A DNA stretch of 64,000 nt, taken from CASFRF01 sp031549345. Its GTDB lineage: Bacteria > Verrucomicrobiota > Lentisphaeria > Victivallales > Victivallaceae. The stretch lies in assembly GCA_031549345.1 (NCBI GenBank), contig JAVBPY010000002.1, forward strand, positions 1 through 64,000. Reading direction: 5' to 3'. Every line of letters begins with the position of its first letter. Within the stretch, counting starts at the first letter, position 1. Of this stretch, positions 50,887 through 59,971 are shown piece after piece. Under the pieces are notes generated by a model. The model worked only from the letters and a program-made list of their open reading frames with translations. It was not told the DNA's origin and ran no database searches. The position numbers and the translations under genes were made by a program.

Positions 50887-52980
50887 TCAACGAATGATTA
50901 TGTTCTTCTTTGTGCCCGCCGAGAAGCCGGGTTGGCCCCCGCCGACGAATACTTCAAATTCCACTTCCGCCCGGTACGTTGTCCCGTCCTCGCGGTACAT
51001 CAGGAGCGATTCGGAAGAAACGGCGAGCTCCACACACGTCTTTTCGCCCGCCTTCAGGTGGACGCGGCGAACCGCGGCAAGCTCGCAGCGGGGCATCGGC
51101 TCCGGCGCGTTGCGGGCGCTCAAATAGAGCTGAACGACTTCATCTCCCGCCATTTTACCGGCATTGGCGAGCTCCACGCAGACGCGAAGACCCTCGCCGT
51201 CCGGGGTTACGTCCATCTCTCCATAGTTGAACGCGGTGTAACTGAGCCCGAAGCCGAACGGATACAGCGGCGCTTTGTCGCTGTACCGGTAGGTGCGCCC
51301 CGCCATGTTGTAATCGGCGAAATCGGGGACGTCATCCAGCGATTTTGGGAAGGTTACCGGCAAACGGCCCGCCGGGTTGTAGTCGCCGAACAAGGCGTCG
51401 GCGACGGCTTCGCCGCCGGTTTCGCCGGGGTACCAGCCGAAGAGGATCGCCGCGCAATGCTCCTGTTCCCAGCTCAAATCCAAAGCGCTTCCGCCGAGGA
51501 CGACAAGGACGATCGGAATCTTCTTTTCCACAAAGAATTCCAGGAGCTTGCGTTGCACCGCGGGAAGGCCGAGCGAATTGCGGTCGCCGCCGCCGTCGCT
51601 CGCGGCCACGCCCGCTTCTTCCCCTTCCAACTGGGCGGTGAGGCCCATCACGGCGATGACGTATTCCGGGTTGTGCTCGTGCACCCAACCGAGCTCGCAC
51701 GTGGCGATGGGGCGCGAACCGGCAAGATCGCAGCCTGCGTGGTAATCCACTTGCGTCCCCGGGGAAACCTTGGCCATGATCCCTTCCAGAACCGTGGTCA
51801 TGCGCCCGCTGAAGCCGTTGTAGTTGCCAAGAAGCGGCGTGATGCTCATGGCGTTCGGACCGCTGACCGCGATGGTGGCGGAGTCTTTTTTGAGCGGCAG
51901 AATACCGTCGTTCTTCAAAAGAACAAGCGACTGGCGCGCCGCGTCGAGCGCGAGGGCGCGGTGTTCGGCGGAACACACCACCGAAACGGGGGCGTCGGCC
52001 AAAGGAACTTTTGCGTCGCTGTCGAACATACCCAACTTCATGCGCGTCATAAAGAGGCGGCGGAGGGCGATATCGAGTTTGTCTTCCGTGATGAGTCCGC
52101 GCTCAAGTGCCTCCACCAACTTGTGGTAGGAGCAGCCGCAGTTCAAATCGCATCCGTTCTTGACAGCGAGCGCGGAGGATTGCGCCGCGTCGCCGGTAAT
52201 CTTGTGCGTTTCGTGGAAATCGCGGATCGCCCAGCAGTCGGAAACGAAGTGGCCGCCGAAGCCCCATTCGCCGCGCAGCATGTTGGTGATGTATTTTTTG
52301 CTCCCGCAACAAAGGTCGCCGTTGGTGCGGTTGTACGCGCCCATGACCGACTCCACATTCGCCTCGCGCACGGCGGCTTTGAACGCCCGCGCATAGGTCT
52401 GGTGGAAGTCGCGCCCGGAAACTTTGGCGTTGAAGGTGTGGCGCAAATTTTCCGGCCCGGAGTGGACGATGAAATGCTTGGCGCACGCCGCCGACTTAAG
52501 GTACTTCGGATCGTCCCCCTGGAGCCCTTTGATGAGCTCCACGCCCATGCGGCTTGTAAGGTACGGGCATTCCCCGTAGGTTTCCTGGCCGCGCCCCCAG
52601 CGGGGATCGCGGAAAATATTAATGTTCGGCGTCCAGTATGTCAGCCCGAAGTATTGCCCCCGGTTGCCGTTGCGGATTCCCTGATGATGCTTGGCGCGGC
52701 CTTCAAGGACGATCGCTTCGCCGATTTCACGCAGGAGCGGCGGGTTGAATGTGGCCGCGCCGCCGATGCTCTGCGGGAAAATGGTCGCCTGTCCGGCGCG
52801 GGCGACGCCGTGCAACGCCTCGTTCCACCAATTGTAGGCGGGAACGCCGAGCCGCTCGACGGCGGGCGCTTCGTGCAGCATTTGGGAAACCTTTTCCTGC
52901 GGCGTCATGGCCTGGATCAGGAGTTCAACACGTTCCGCAAACGGTTTTGCGTCGTCGTACCAGGGGAAATTTTTGTTCAT
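50887..52980 (-). CDS. GH3 family glycoside hydrolase (beta-glucosidase/xylosidase type)
   Basis: A 697-aa protein. Three parts: N-terminal (alpha/beta)8 domain with the nucleophile Asp248 in FVSDCWAIRDF and AACAKHFIVHSGPENLRHTF, an alpha/beta sandwich (GPNAMSITPLLGNYNGF and ILFGWYPGETGGEAVADALFG), and a C-terminal fibronectin-III domain (YPFGFGLSYTAFNYGEMDVT). WTPNINIFRDPRWGRGQETYG is typical of the family. There is no signal peptide, so it probably acts on oligosaccharides inside the cell. Start with ATGGAG upstream; the longer reading to 53460 is the shadow of mnmE. Confidence 0.93.
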   Translation of the reverse strand: MNKNFPWYDDAKPFAERVELLIQAMTPQEKVSQMLHEAPAVERLGVPAYNWWNEALHGVARAGQATIFPQSIGGAATFNPPLLREIGEAIVLEGRAKHHQGIRNGNRGQYFGLTYWTPNINIFRDPRWGRGQETYGECPYLTSRMGVELIKGLQGDDPKYLKSAACAKHFIVHSGPENLRHTFNAKVSGRDFHQTYARAFKAAVREANVESVMGAYNRTNGDLCCGSKKYITNMLRGEWGFGGHFVSDCWAIRDFHETHKITGDAAQSSALAVKNGCDLNCGCSYHKLVEALERGLITEDKLDIALRRLFMTRMKLGMFDSDAKVPLADAPVSVVCSAEHRALALDAARQSLVLLKNDGILPLKKDSATIAVSGPNAMSITPLLGNYNGFSGRMTTVLEGIMAKVSPGTQVDYHAGCDLAGSRPIATCELGWVHEHNPEYVIAVMGLTAQLEGEEAGVAASDGGGDRNSLGLPAVQRKLLEFFVEKKIPIVLVVLGGSALDLSWEQEHCAAILFGWYPGETGGEAVADALFGDYNPAGRLPVTFPKSLDDVPDFADYNMAGRTYRYSDKAPLYPFGFGLSYTAFNYGEMDVTPDGEGLRVCVELANAGKMAGDEVVQLYLSARNAPEPMPRCELAAVRRVHLKAGEKTCVELAVSSESLLMYREDGTTYRAEVEFEVFVGGGQPGFSAGTKKNIIIR

Positions 52981-53032
52981 GTGCGCTCCATAAGTAATAA
53001 TGTTGAAAATGTACACGTTTTTTCGCAAAAAG

Positions 53033-54367
53033 CTATTTACCGATGCAGAAACGACTGAAGATATTTTCCAGAATATCCGGATCGGCCGTTTCTCCCGTGA
53101 TCCGCCCCAGTTCGGCGGCCGCGCAGCGCAAATGGATTGCGGCAAGTTCCCAGGCGCATTCCTCCAACAAAGGCGCCACCGGAAGAAGCGTTTCCAACAC
53201 CGTTTGCAGGTGCGCCCGGTGCCGGGAATTGATTCCGATTTCCGGCTCCCGCGGCGAAGCATCGCCCCAGATGCGTTGGCGGAACGCGGAGCGGAGCGCC
53301 CCCAGACCGTCGCCGGTCCGCGCGGAAATATGCACCATCGCCGCGGGGAGGGGAGGGAGCGCTTCTTTGTTGGAGCAGCGATCCATTTTATTCCATACAG
53401 CGATGGTTTTTTCCGGCGGCGCGGAGTGAAATTCGGCGCATTCCGCCGCCGTGTCCGCATCGTCCGAAGCGTCGAGAACCCAGAAAATAAGCTCCGCCGT
53501 TTGCTGGGAACGGCGGCTGCGCTCGATGCCCATCACCTCGATCTCGTCGTCCGCGGCGCGAAGTCCCGCCGTATCCGTCAGGCGGACGGGAATGCCGTCG
53601 ATGTTCAGCAACTCTTCCAACGTGTCGCGCGTCGTCCCCGGAATTGCGCTCACAATCGCGCGGTCGAAGCCGAGGAGGGCGTTGAGGAGGCTCGATTTAC
53701 CCGCGTTCGGCCGCCCGGCGATCACCACGTTCACTCCGTTCCGCCAAAGCTGCGCCGCCGACGCCGTATCGAGCAATCCGCGCAGCTCCGTTTCCGCCGC
53801 ACGGACGGGCGTTCCCGGCGACGCGTCCCAATCGAGTTCTTCATCCGGAAAATCCAAATGCGATTCGCATTCCGCGAGAACATCCAGGAGAGACGTGCGA
53901 ATCCTGTGGATACAGTCGCCGAGTTTTCCCGCAAGCTGCCGTTCCGCGAGGTGCCGCGCACCTTCGCTCCGCGCATGAATCAGGTCGCAGACCGCTTCCG
54001 CCTGGGTCAGTTCCATTTTCCCATTGACGAAAGCGCGGAAGGTGAATTCCCCCGGCTCCGCCAACCGCGCCCCTTCGGTGCAACAACGCTGCAAAGCCGC
54101 GTTTACCGCCAGCGGGGAGCCGTGGAGATGAAGCTCCATCACGTCGTCCCCCGTATAACTCTGTGGCCCCGGCATGTACACGGCGAGAACCGGCTCGCCG
54201 CCGAGTTTGCCGTAACACATCCGCCGGGCGCGAACGCGCGAAAGGGGCGCCGTACCATGCCAGAGGGCGTTCCCCACGCGAAGCGCCTCCGGCCCCGCAA
54301 TGCGCACAATACTGATTGCGCCGCCGACGCCGGAGGCCACCGCCGCGATCGTGTCGGACGTATTCAC
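53033..54367 (-). CDS. mnmE: tRNA uridine-5-carboxymethylaminomethyl modification GTPase MnmE
   Basis: A 444-aa protein from a GTG. N-terminal tetrahydrofolate domain (MNTSDTIAAVASGVGGAISI, PGEFTFRAFVNGKMELTQAE), G domain (~210-375: GRPNAGKSSLLNALLG, DTAGLRAADDEI, NKMD) and the C-terminal FCIGK end with the catalytic Cys. With MnmG it modifies wobble U34 of tRNAs. The GTG overlaps the cupin stop as GTGA and gives the usual short N-terminus; an ATG 18 bases earlier is less family-like. GH3 follows 52 bases downstream. Confidence 0.95.
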   Translation of the reverse strand: MNTSDTIAAVASGVGGAISIVRIAGPEALRVGNALWHGTAPLSRVRARRMCYGKLGGEPVLAVYMPGPQSYTGDDVMELHLHGSPLAVNAALQRCCTEGARLAEPGEFTFRAFVNGKMELTQAEAVCDLIHARSEGARHLAERQLAGKLGDCIHRIRTSLLDVLAECESHLDFPDEELDWDASPGTPVRAAETELRGLLDTASAAQLWRNGVNVVIAGRPNAGKSSLLNALLGFDRAIVSAIPGTTRDTLEELLNIDGIPVRLTDTAGLRAADDEIEVMGIERSRRSQQTAELIFWVLDASDDADTAAECAEFHSAPPEKTIAVWNKMDRCSNKEALPPLPAAMVHISARTGDGLGALRSAFRQRIWGDASPREPEIGINSRHRAHLQTVLETLLPVAPLLEECAWELAAIHLRCAAAELGRITGETADPDILENIFSRFCIGK

Positions 54368-54762
54368 GCGAGCCAGGGCGCCCATTCGGGCTGTGTATAC
54401 GGCCCCGGTTTGATTTCCATAAAAACCGAACTGCGTTTGGCCACGAAACGGTGAAAACAGTCGCCGGGGAGTTCCACCGCCGTTACCGCGCCGTCCGGCG
54501 AAAGCACCCAGCTTTGGACGAGAGTCCCGGCATCGTCGTAGGCGAAAATTTCAATTTCCCCGCGCAAAATAACGACCAACTCCCATTTGCCCGGGTGCCG
54601 GTGCGGCTCCACCACTGTTTCCGGTTCCGCCGCGACGCAGAAGCGGTGCACCGGATCGGTCATCTCCGTATGGAGCGTATGGTGTGCGCGTTTGCGTTCG
54701 GAAGCGACGGCTTTTTCCTGCAACGCATCCAGAAAGGCCGAATCGACGGTTTTCACGCTCAC
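54364..54762 (-). CDS. WbuC-type cupin protein
   Basis: A 132-aa protein starting from GTG (MSVKTVDSAFLDALQEKA), which overlaps the hydrolase stop as GTGA. It matches cupin metalloproteins of the WbuC kind: RAHHTLHTEMTDPVHRFCVAA, PHRHPGKWELVVILRGEIEI, then ELPGDCFHRFVAKRSSVFMEI and KPGPYTQPEWA. His residues in HRHPGKWE and CFH probably bind a metal. Members occur with O-antigen and sugar genes. Reading from 54894 is rejected because it overlaps the upstream gene in another frame. Confidence 0.85.
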   Translation of the reverse strand: MSVKTVDSAFLDALQEKAVASERKRAHHTLHTEMTDPVHRFCVAAEPETVVEPHRHPGKWELVVILRGEIEIFAYDDAGTLVQSWVLSPDGAVTAVELPGDCFHRFVAKRSSVFMEIKPGPYTQPEWAPWLA

Positions 54763-57065
54763 AGCGCCACCTCCGTCGCCACAGGCTCCTTGCTGGCCGC
54801 GAGCGGAACGGTAATGGATTTCCCGTTGCGCCGGATTGTCAGCGCCGCCCCTTCCGGGGAACGGTAACGGAAGGTGATCTTCCCGTTGCCCCACTGGAAG
54901 GCGTAGAATTTAACCGGCGATGTGGTTTCAAGTTCCAGAATTTTGCCGAGGTTCAGTTTCACGCCGGAAGCGTCGGCCTCGACGCTGGAAACTTCGCCGT
55001 GGAAACGGAAACGCTTCCATGCGCCGAACGCCGCGGGTTCCGCCGCGCCGAAACGGATGCCCGGCTCCGTATCTTCCACACTGAAAAGTTCTTCCAGCGC
55101 CATCATCGGCAGGAGTCCCGCCCAGATATAGTGCGGATCGCGTCCGCCGTTTCCACAGAACATCTGCGTGGACGCGGTGCGGCCGAACGGCGGATAATTT
55201 TCGTTCGCATGATGGAATTCCAGCCAGTCGTCCATGAACAACCGCCGGGACTTGGCGCAGAACTCCAACGTCGTTTCGCGCCAGTCCGCTTTGCGGAGCG
55301 CGAGGTAAGTGATGTAATTGGTCGGCGCCCAAATGTTGCCGCGCCAGTAGTTCCCCTGCCAATATTCACCGCGGAACGGTTCGTCGCCGAACGCCGGATC
55401 GTCATAGCTCACCGTCGGAATGACGTTCTCACCCCAGAACTGAGTCGGATCGCGCAGGATGGAGTGCAGCTTCGCCGCCGTCGGCGCGTCGGCGATTCCG
55501 GCGGTGATCGGGCTGAAAATATCCATCGTTTTAACCGGGGAGAAATCGCCGTTGAAGAAACGGTTCAAGTAAATGCCGCGCACCGGATCGTACAAACGCT
55601 CCTGAATGCGATTCGCGACACGCTCCGCCTCGGCACGGAGCCACCGGGCGTCCGTTTCAGCGCCAAGCTCGTCGGCAAGAACCGCCATCGAGTGGCAGCT
55701 TGCCACGTACAAAGAGTTCTGCCCCACCATCGTAAGATTCAGTGTGCTCCGGTCGAAATCGAACTCCACACCGTCGGCCAGGAGCGCGAGACGCTGGTGG
55801 CCGAACCCGGCGGAATACATGGGGCTGTCGTCGTAGCCGGTTTCGTCCATCGCGTCGGAAATAAGGCGTCCCGGGGGCGAACCGTCGGCAAGACTATGGC
55901 AGGTGCCCGATTCGATCAGCCCATCGTCGTTGCCGTCGCGCCACGGATGCCCGTCGCCGCGGTCGCCAAACCAGAAGCGCATGAATTCCATCATCAGCGG
56001 GAAGGAGTACCGGCTGAACGCCTCGTCGCCGACCGTCCGCGCCAGTTTGGAGTAGACAATCGGAATCACCAGATTCCGCTGCGGCGGCGCACCCGGAATG
56101 CCGTGCTCCGAAATCACCGAAAGGATGTGCTTCAAGGACTCCATCGCCAAATCCGGTTCGCTGAAACACCCCAAATAGGAGTCGAAAAAATTGTCCCACA
56201 TGAAGATCGACGGCAGTCGGTTGGGGCCTGCCCAGTCGCGGTTGACCGGGATAAAACGCAGTTCCTTGCGCGTATCGTAGGCGGCGCTGTAGCCGACCAA
56301 ACGGGCGATCGCGTCGGCGCAATCGGCGGCGCTCCCGGAGCTCTGCATCGCATTCGCTTCGAGTATTCTGTGCCCTTCAGCGAGGGCATGGTCGATCTCC
56401 GCCGGGACGGCGGGTCCTGCGGCCTCTTCGCTCATTTGCACATAGAACGGCTGCCCCGGAGCGATTTTCACGCGCACCGCGCCGAGGCTTTTCCCCCGCA
56501 CGGAGGTGGCGGGGAGGAGGCCGCGAAGAACGGCTTCCAATGCATCGGCATTCTCGCCGATGCACGGCGCTTCGGCGGCATGCGACCAGGCGAAATGCAC
56601 GGCAAGTTTCTGCTGTTCCGCCCACCCGCCCTCGGTTCCAAGCGCGCGGATAAGGGCTTGCTGCACACAGCCGTTCAGGAGGAGCATCGCATCGATCGCT
56701 TGATCGGCGGAAATGCGCACGCAGGCCTTCAGTCCATCGAAACACCACTCCAGTACCACTTCCGCCGCTTCGCCGGGACCGTACTCCGGGACGGGAATGC
56801 TGTTTTCCTGGTACATTTCGTACCGCATGCAGCGGCGGATGGCCGCTGTTGTTACAGGAACAAGGAAACTCACGCGGTTGTAGGTTCCCGATGGCGCATA
56901 GGGACCGAGGCGGTGCAAATGCCCGATCAGGATTTTCCCGTCGAACCTTCCGTTGCCCGGCAGGAGCGGAAGGATGCGGAAGCCGATCGCTTCGCCGCCG
57001 CGCGCCAGGGAAAGACCATTGACGCCGAGCGCGTCAACCGGCAGACAAACCAGTGTGTTACCCAT
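54759..57065 (-). CDS. GH63-like (MGH1-type) glycoside hydrolase
   Basis: A 768-aa protein. The (alpha/alpha)6 toroid of GH63/GH37-like enzymes is indicated by LPSIFMWDNFFDSYLG (~300), GNDDGLIESG, DDSPMYSAGFGH and, near the C-terminus, YWRGNIWAPTNYITYLALR. These resemble bacterial mannosylglycerate or glucosylglycerate hydrolases and trehalase-like enzymes, which act on small alpha-glycosides. The N-terminal ~240 residues are beta-rich. No signal peptide is visible. Start ATG six bases after the AsmA-like gene. Coupled by GTGA to the cupin gene. Confidence 0.8.
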   Translation of the reverse strand: MGNTLVCLPVDALGVNGLSLARGGEAIGFRILPLLPGNGRFDGKILIGHLHRLGPYAPSGTYNRVSFLVPVTTAAIRRCMRYEMYQENSIPVPEYGPGEAAEVVLEWCFDGLKACVRISADQAIDAMLLLNGCVQQALIRALGTEGGWAEQQKLAVHFAWSHAAEAPCIGENADALEAVLRGLLPATSVRGKSLGAVRVKIAPGQPFYVQMSEEAAGPAVPAEIDHALAEGHRILEANAMQSSGSAADCADAIARLVGYSAAYDTRKELRFIPVNRDWAGPNRLPSIFMWDNFFDSYLGCFSEPDLAMESLKHILSVISEHGIPGAPPQRNLVIPIVYSKLARTVGDEAFSRYSFPLMMEFMRFWFGDRGDGHPWRDGNDDGLIESGTCHSLADGSPPGRLISDAMDETGYDDSPMYSAGFGHQRLALLADGVEFDFDRSTLNLTMVGQNSLYVASCHSMAVLADELGAETDARWLRAEAERVANRIQERLYDPVRGIYLNRFFNGDFSPVKTMDIFSPITAGIADAPTAAKLHSILRDPTQFWGENVIPTVSYDDPAFGDEPFRGEYWQGNYWRGNIWAPTNYITYLALRKADWRETTLEFCAKSRRLFMDDWLEFHHANENYPPFGRTASTQMFCGNGGRDPHYIWAGLLPMMALEELFSVEDTEPGIRFGAAEPAAFGAWKRFRFHGEVSSVEADASGVKLNLGKILELETTSPVKFYAFQWGNGKITFRYRSPEGAALTIRRNGKSITVPLAASKEPVATEVAL

Positions 57066-57071
57066 TTTCGT

Positions 57072-57905
57072 TTACTTGCTTTCCTTTGTCGTAACCAAAT
57101 CTTTGGCGAAAGAGGAGATGGTGGATACCGCGTCGGAAACGCCGCCGCCCACTTTCCCGGCTCCGTCGACGATTCCGCCGCCGACCGCCGCCGCGCCGTC
57201 GCCGATGTTTTTAAGATTGACACCCTTGGCCGCGTCGAAGACGGACTGGAGAATTTTATTGAACACAATGTAGACCGAATCCACCAATGTTACATCCTCT
57301 TTTTCACCGATGTCCTTAAGCTCGATCGTCAGAAGGGGGATGGGGATGGAGCTTTTAATCAATGAGGAGCTCAGCGTCATCTTCGCGTTGCTGACCGTCA
57401 GCTTGCGGATCACGACTTTTTTACCGCCTTCCTTTTTTTCGGCCGGCACGGAATCGACTTTTTCCGCCGGTTTATCACCGGGCTTCTTGCCGATGAATTT
57501 TTCCAGGTTGGCTTTCAAGTCCGTCAGGTTGGTGCTGCCGTTGATTTTCGGCTCGAAGTCGATGTGGAGCCCATCGATCAGAACTTCTTCAACGACTATT
57601 TTCGGAGAAAGCAACGAAGAGGGATCGAGCTTGACCAGAAATTGCTCGAAGGCAAACGCACGTTCCGACTGGTATCCCTCCGGATTGGCGATCACCATTT
57701 TGTCCAGGACGATTTTTCCGCGCAGGACACGGCTGCGGAATGTTTTGACCTCCACCTTTGTCCCGAACGCGCGCGACCCCACTTCCGTGATCGTTGTTTT
57801 GATCGCCCAATCCATCCACAAAACGGCGGCAACCACGGCGATAACCATAAAGGCAACAAACCCGATGATCGAACGGCGGATGATTTTCTTTGTTTTCGGT
57901 TTCAT
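57072..57905 (-). CDS. AsmA-like membrane-anchored protein
   Basis: A 277-aa protein with an N-terminal membrane helix (IIGFVAFMVIAVVAAVLWMD) and a periplasmic domain with AsmA features (GTKVEVKTFRSRVLRGKIVL, VLIDGLHIDFEPKINGSTNLTD). A Gly-rich tail (DGAAAVGGGIVDGAGKVGGG) follows. AsmA-like proteins bridge inner and outer membrane and help lipid movement. The ATG has GGGAG nine bases upstream. Its neighbours are the OppF-type ATPase upstream and the GH63-like gene downstream. It could be linked to the lipid A type acyltransferase two genes before. Confidence 0.75.
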   Translation of the reverse strand: MKPKTKKIIRRSIIGFVAFMVIAVVAAVLWMDWAIKTTITEVGSRAFGTKVEVKTFRSRVLRGKIVLDKMVIANPEGYQSERAFAFEQFLVKLDPSSLLSPKIVVEEVLIDGLHIDFEPKINGSTNLTDLKANLEKFIGKKPGDKPAEKVDSVPAEKKEGGKKVVIRKLTVSNAKMTLSSSLIKSSIPIPLLTIELKDIGEKEDVTLVDSVYIVFNKILQSVFDAAKGVNLKNIGDGAAAVGGGIVDGAGKVGGGVSDAVSTISSFAKDLVTTKESK

Positions 57906-57934
57906 AAACAACTTCTCCCATTATTGTTTCAGGT

Positions 57935-58897
57935 TCAGTGCAACGGATAAAAACACGCCGCGGCATGGCCGTCGGCATTGGCATTCAACAAAGGACGCTC
58001 CGCACGGCACGGTGCAGCCGCACGGGGACAGCGCGGGTGAAACGGACACCCGGTTGGAACCGCCAGCGGCGAAGGAACGTCTCCCTTAAGGATGATTCTC
58101 TCGCTCCGGTCCCCCCGATCGATGCGCGGAACCGCCGAAAGGAGCGCCTGGGTGTACGGATGGCGCGGCCGGGCGCACAGTATGGCCGCGGGCCCGGATT
58201 CCACCAATTGCCCAAGGTACATCACAAGGATTCTGCGACTGATATGCTCCACAACCGCCAGGTCGTGCGCAATGAACAAGAAAGCCGTCCCCGTTTCCTG
58301 CCGGATTTTCTGCAGCAGATTGATGATTTGCGCTTGCACACTCACATCCAACGCGGAAACCGGTTCATCCGCCACAATCAGCTTCGGCTCTGCCGCCAGG
58401 GCGCGGGCGATCACGATCCGCTGGCGCTGTCCTCCGGAAAATTCGTGTGGAAAACGGTCCAGCGCCTCCTCCCGGAGGCCCACCAGCGAAAGCAATTCCC
58501 CGGCGCGGCGCTTCCGCCCGGCCATATCCAACGCGGTATGCAACGCAAGCACTTCATCGAGCGCGCGCCCGACACGCATGCGCGGATTCAACGAACCGTA
58601 AGGGTCCTGGAAGATCATCTGGAAATCCTTGCGAGACCGGCGCAACGCGGCGCCGCGCAGGGACAAAAGATTGTTGCCGTTCAGGGAGATTTCCCCTTCC
58701 ACCGGCGTTTCCAGCCGCACGATTGCGCGCCCCAGGGTGCTTTTTCCACAGCCGGATTCCCCGACAAGGCCGACCGTTTCACCCGGCTCCACATCGAACG
58801 AGACGCCGTCAACGGCCCGGACGCTGCGACGCGCCTGAAACAGCCCCCCCCGTACGGGATAATGAACTTTAAGATTCCGAACCGACAGAAGAGGCAT
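57935..58897 (-). CDS. ABC transporter ATP-binding protein, OppF/DppF type
   Basis: A 320-aa protein. Walker A GLVGESGCGKSTLGRAIV, signature HEFSGGQRQRIVIARAL, Walker B LIVADEPVSALDVSVQAQI, and the OppF C-terminal oligopeptide motif (GCPFHPRCPRA with Cys residues that bind an Fe-S cluster in this family). It energises peptide or sugar import with other subunits. No OppA, OppB, OppC or OppD is near, so it is an orphan here. Its start lies 29 bases inside the acyltransferase 3' end, so it is translated with that gene. Confidence 0.93.
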   Translation of the reverse strand: MPLLSVRNLKVHYPVRGGLFQARRSVRAVDGVSFDVEPGETVGLVGESGCGKSTLGRAIVRLETPVEGEISLNGNNLLSLRGAALRRSRKDFQMIFQDPYGSLNPRMRVGRALDEVLALHTALDMAGRKRRAGELLSLVGLREEALDRFPHEFSGGQRQRIVIARALAAEPKLIVADEPVSALDVSVQAQIINLLQKIRQETGTAFLFIAHDLAVVEHISRRILVMYLGQLVESGPAAILCARPRHPYTQALLSAVPRIDRGDRSERIILKGDVPSPLAVPTGCPFHPRCPRAAAPCRAERPLLNANADGHAAACFYPLH

Positions 58898-59837
58898 TTT
58901 CGTTCCGTGTTTTCCGGTTGATGTTCAGCCAGCGCCGCGCGGCCCAGAGCCATTGCTCCGGCTGTTCCGCAATCATTTTTTCCAACGCGGTGGTGCACAT
59001 CTGTGTGATGACCTGAACGTCGTGCTCTTTATCCTCCGTCGGCGTGTAACGGATCGGGTCGCCGAGGACGAGTTCAAATTCAAAATCGCCGCAACGTCGC
59101 GTAAGCTCCGGCAAAATAGGGACGCCGGTTTTCAAATGCAGCAGGGCGGGGGTTTTGTGGGTACGGCAAGGCTGCCCGAAAAAAACGGTTTCGACCCCTT
59201 CGGCGCTCGACGCGTGTTGATCGATGAGAATCGTTACATGCCGCCCCTCACGCAACGCCTTGATGGCAGGCCGGAGCCCGACGTTCTTGTCCAGAAGTTC
59301 ATGGACGTTGCTCCGACGGTTTCGCAGGATCAACTCCCCGATCTTCGGGTTCGCAAAGGGTCGCATCAAAGAGAGCATCCGAATTTGGGAATAATCGCTG
59401 AACGCCGTCCCGGCAACCTCCCAATTTCCGTAATGCGCGGTAACGACAATGGCCTGTCCCGTGCCGGGCTCGTGCGGCGGCGTCAGGAAGGCGACACCGG
59501 CGGGCGTGCCGACGACTCGGATACGTTCCGGCGAATAAAGGCGGCCCATGTGGACGATTTCCACCAGGAGTTTTGCGAATTCCTGGTAGGAACGAAGGGC
59601 CATCTTCCGCGCCTCCGCCGGGTTTTTCGCCACCTTGGCATGAAGCAAATGGCTGATGGCCCGCTTCCTGTGGCGGCCATCGAGCCAGAATACGAAGATG
59701 AACATAAATGTCGTGATCCTGTACGCGATCTTCAGGGGGATCAGGTTCAGGAGATGATACACACAGAAAAACGGGATGTATTCAAGATAAATCCGAAAGG
59801 TGGATTTCTGTTTCTTTTTTTTCTTTTCCGCGGTCAT
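58869..59837 (-). CDS. Lysophospholipid acyltransferase (LpxL/HtrB-like)
   Basis: A 322-aa membrane protein with HYGNWEVAGTAFSDYSQIRML (HX4-5D/E-like catalytic motif near residue 135), MRPFANPKIGELI, RHVTILIDQHAS and ETVFFGQPCRTHKTPALLHL, all typical of LpxL/HtrB lauroyl/myristoyl transferases that acylate lipid A. This implies an outer membrane with lipid A. Start at 59837 is chosen because GGAG lies six bases upstream; the ATG at 59858 has none. The basic stretch AEKKKKKQK at the start is likely cytoplasmic. It heads the ten-gene run. Confidence 0.88.
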   Translation of the reverse strand: MTAEKKKKKQKSTFRIYLEYIPFFCVYHLLNLIPLKIAYRITTFMFIFVFWLDGRHRKRAISHLLHAKVAKNPAEARKMALRSYQEFAKLLVEIVHMGRLYSPERIRVVGTPAGVAFLTPPHEPGTGQAIVVTAHYGNWEVAGTAFSDYSQIRMLSLMRPFANPKIGELILRNRRSNVHELLDKNVGLRPAIKALREGRHVTILIDQHASSAEGVETVFFGQPCRTHKTPALLHLKTGVPILPELTRRCGDFEFELVLGDPIRYTPTEDKEHDVQVITQMCTTALEKMIAEQPEQWLWAARRWLNINRKTRNENASSVGSES

Positions 59838-59877
59838 TTTCAGCTCCAGGCAATTCATTGTATGGCATATCGCGGGT

Positions 59878-59906
59878 AATATATCCCGTTTTCATCCGAA
59901 TAGCAA
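59878..59906 (-). promoter_or_regulatory. Promoter for acyltransferase operon
   Basis: TTGCTA (59901-59906), 17-bp spacer, TATATT (59878-59883) on the minus strand. Its -35 directly abuts that of the divergent GH130 promoter. Confidence 0.65.
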
Positions 59907-59934
59907 TTGAATTTAAAGCGGAAGATGGTATATT
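59907..59934 (+). promoter_or_regulatory. Promoter for GH130-type gene
   Basis: TTGAAT (59907-59912), 16-bp spacer, TATATT (59929-59934), 37 bases before the ATG at 59972. The two divergent -35 boxes touch with no gap. Confidence 0.6.
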
Positions 59935-59971
59935 TTCACGGTAACGTTAAAACAACCCCCGAGGAGAAACT

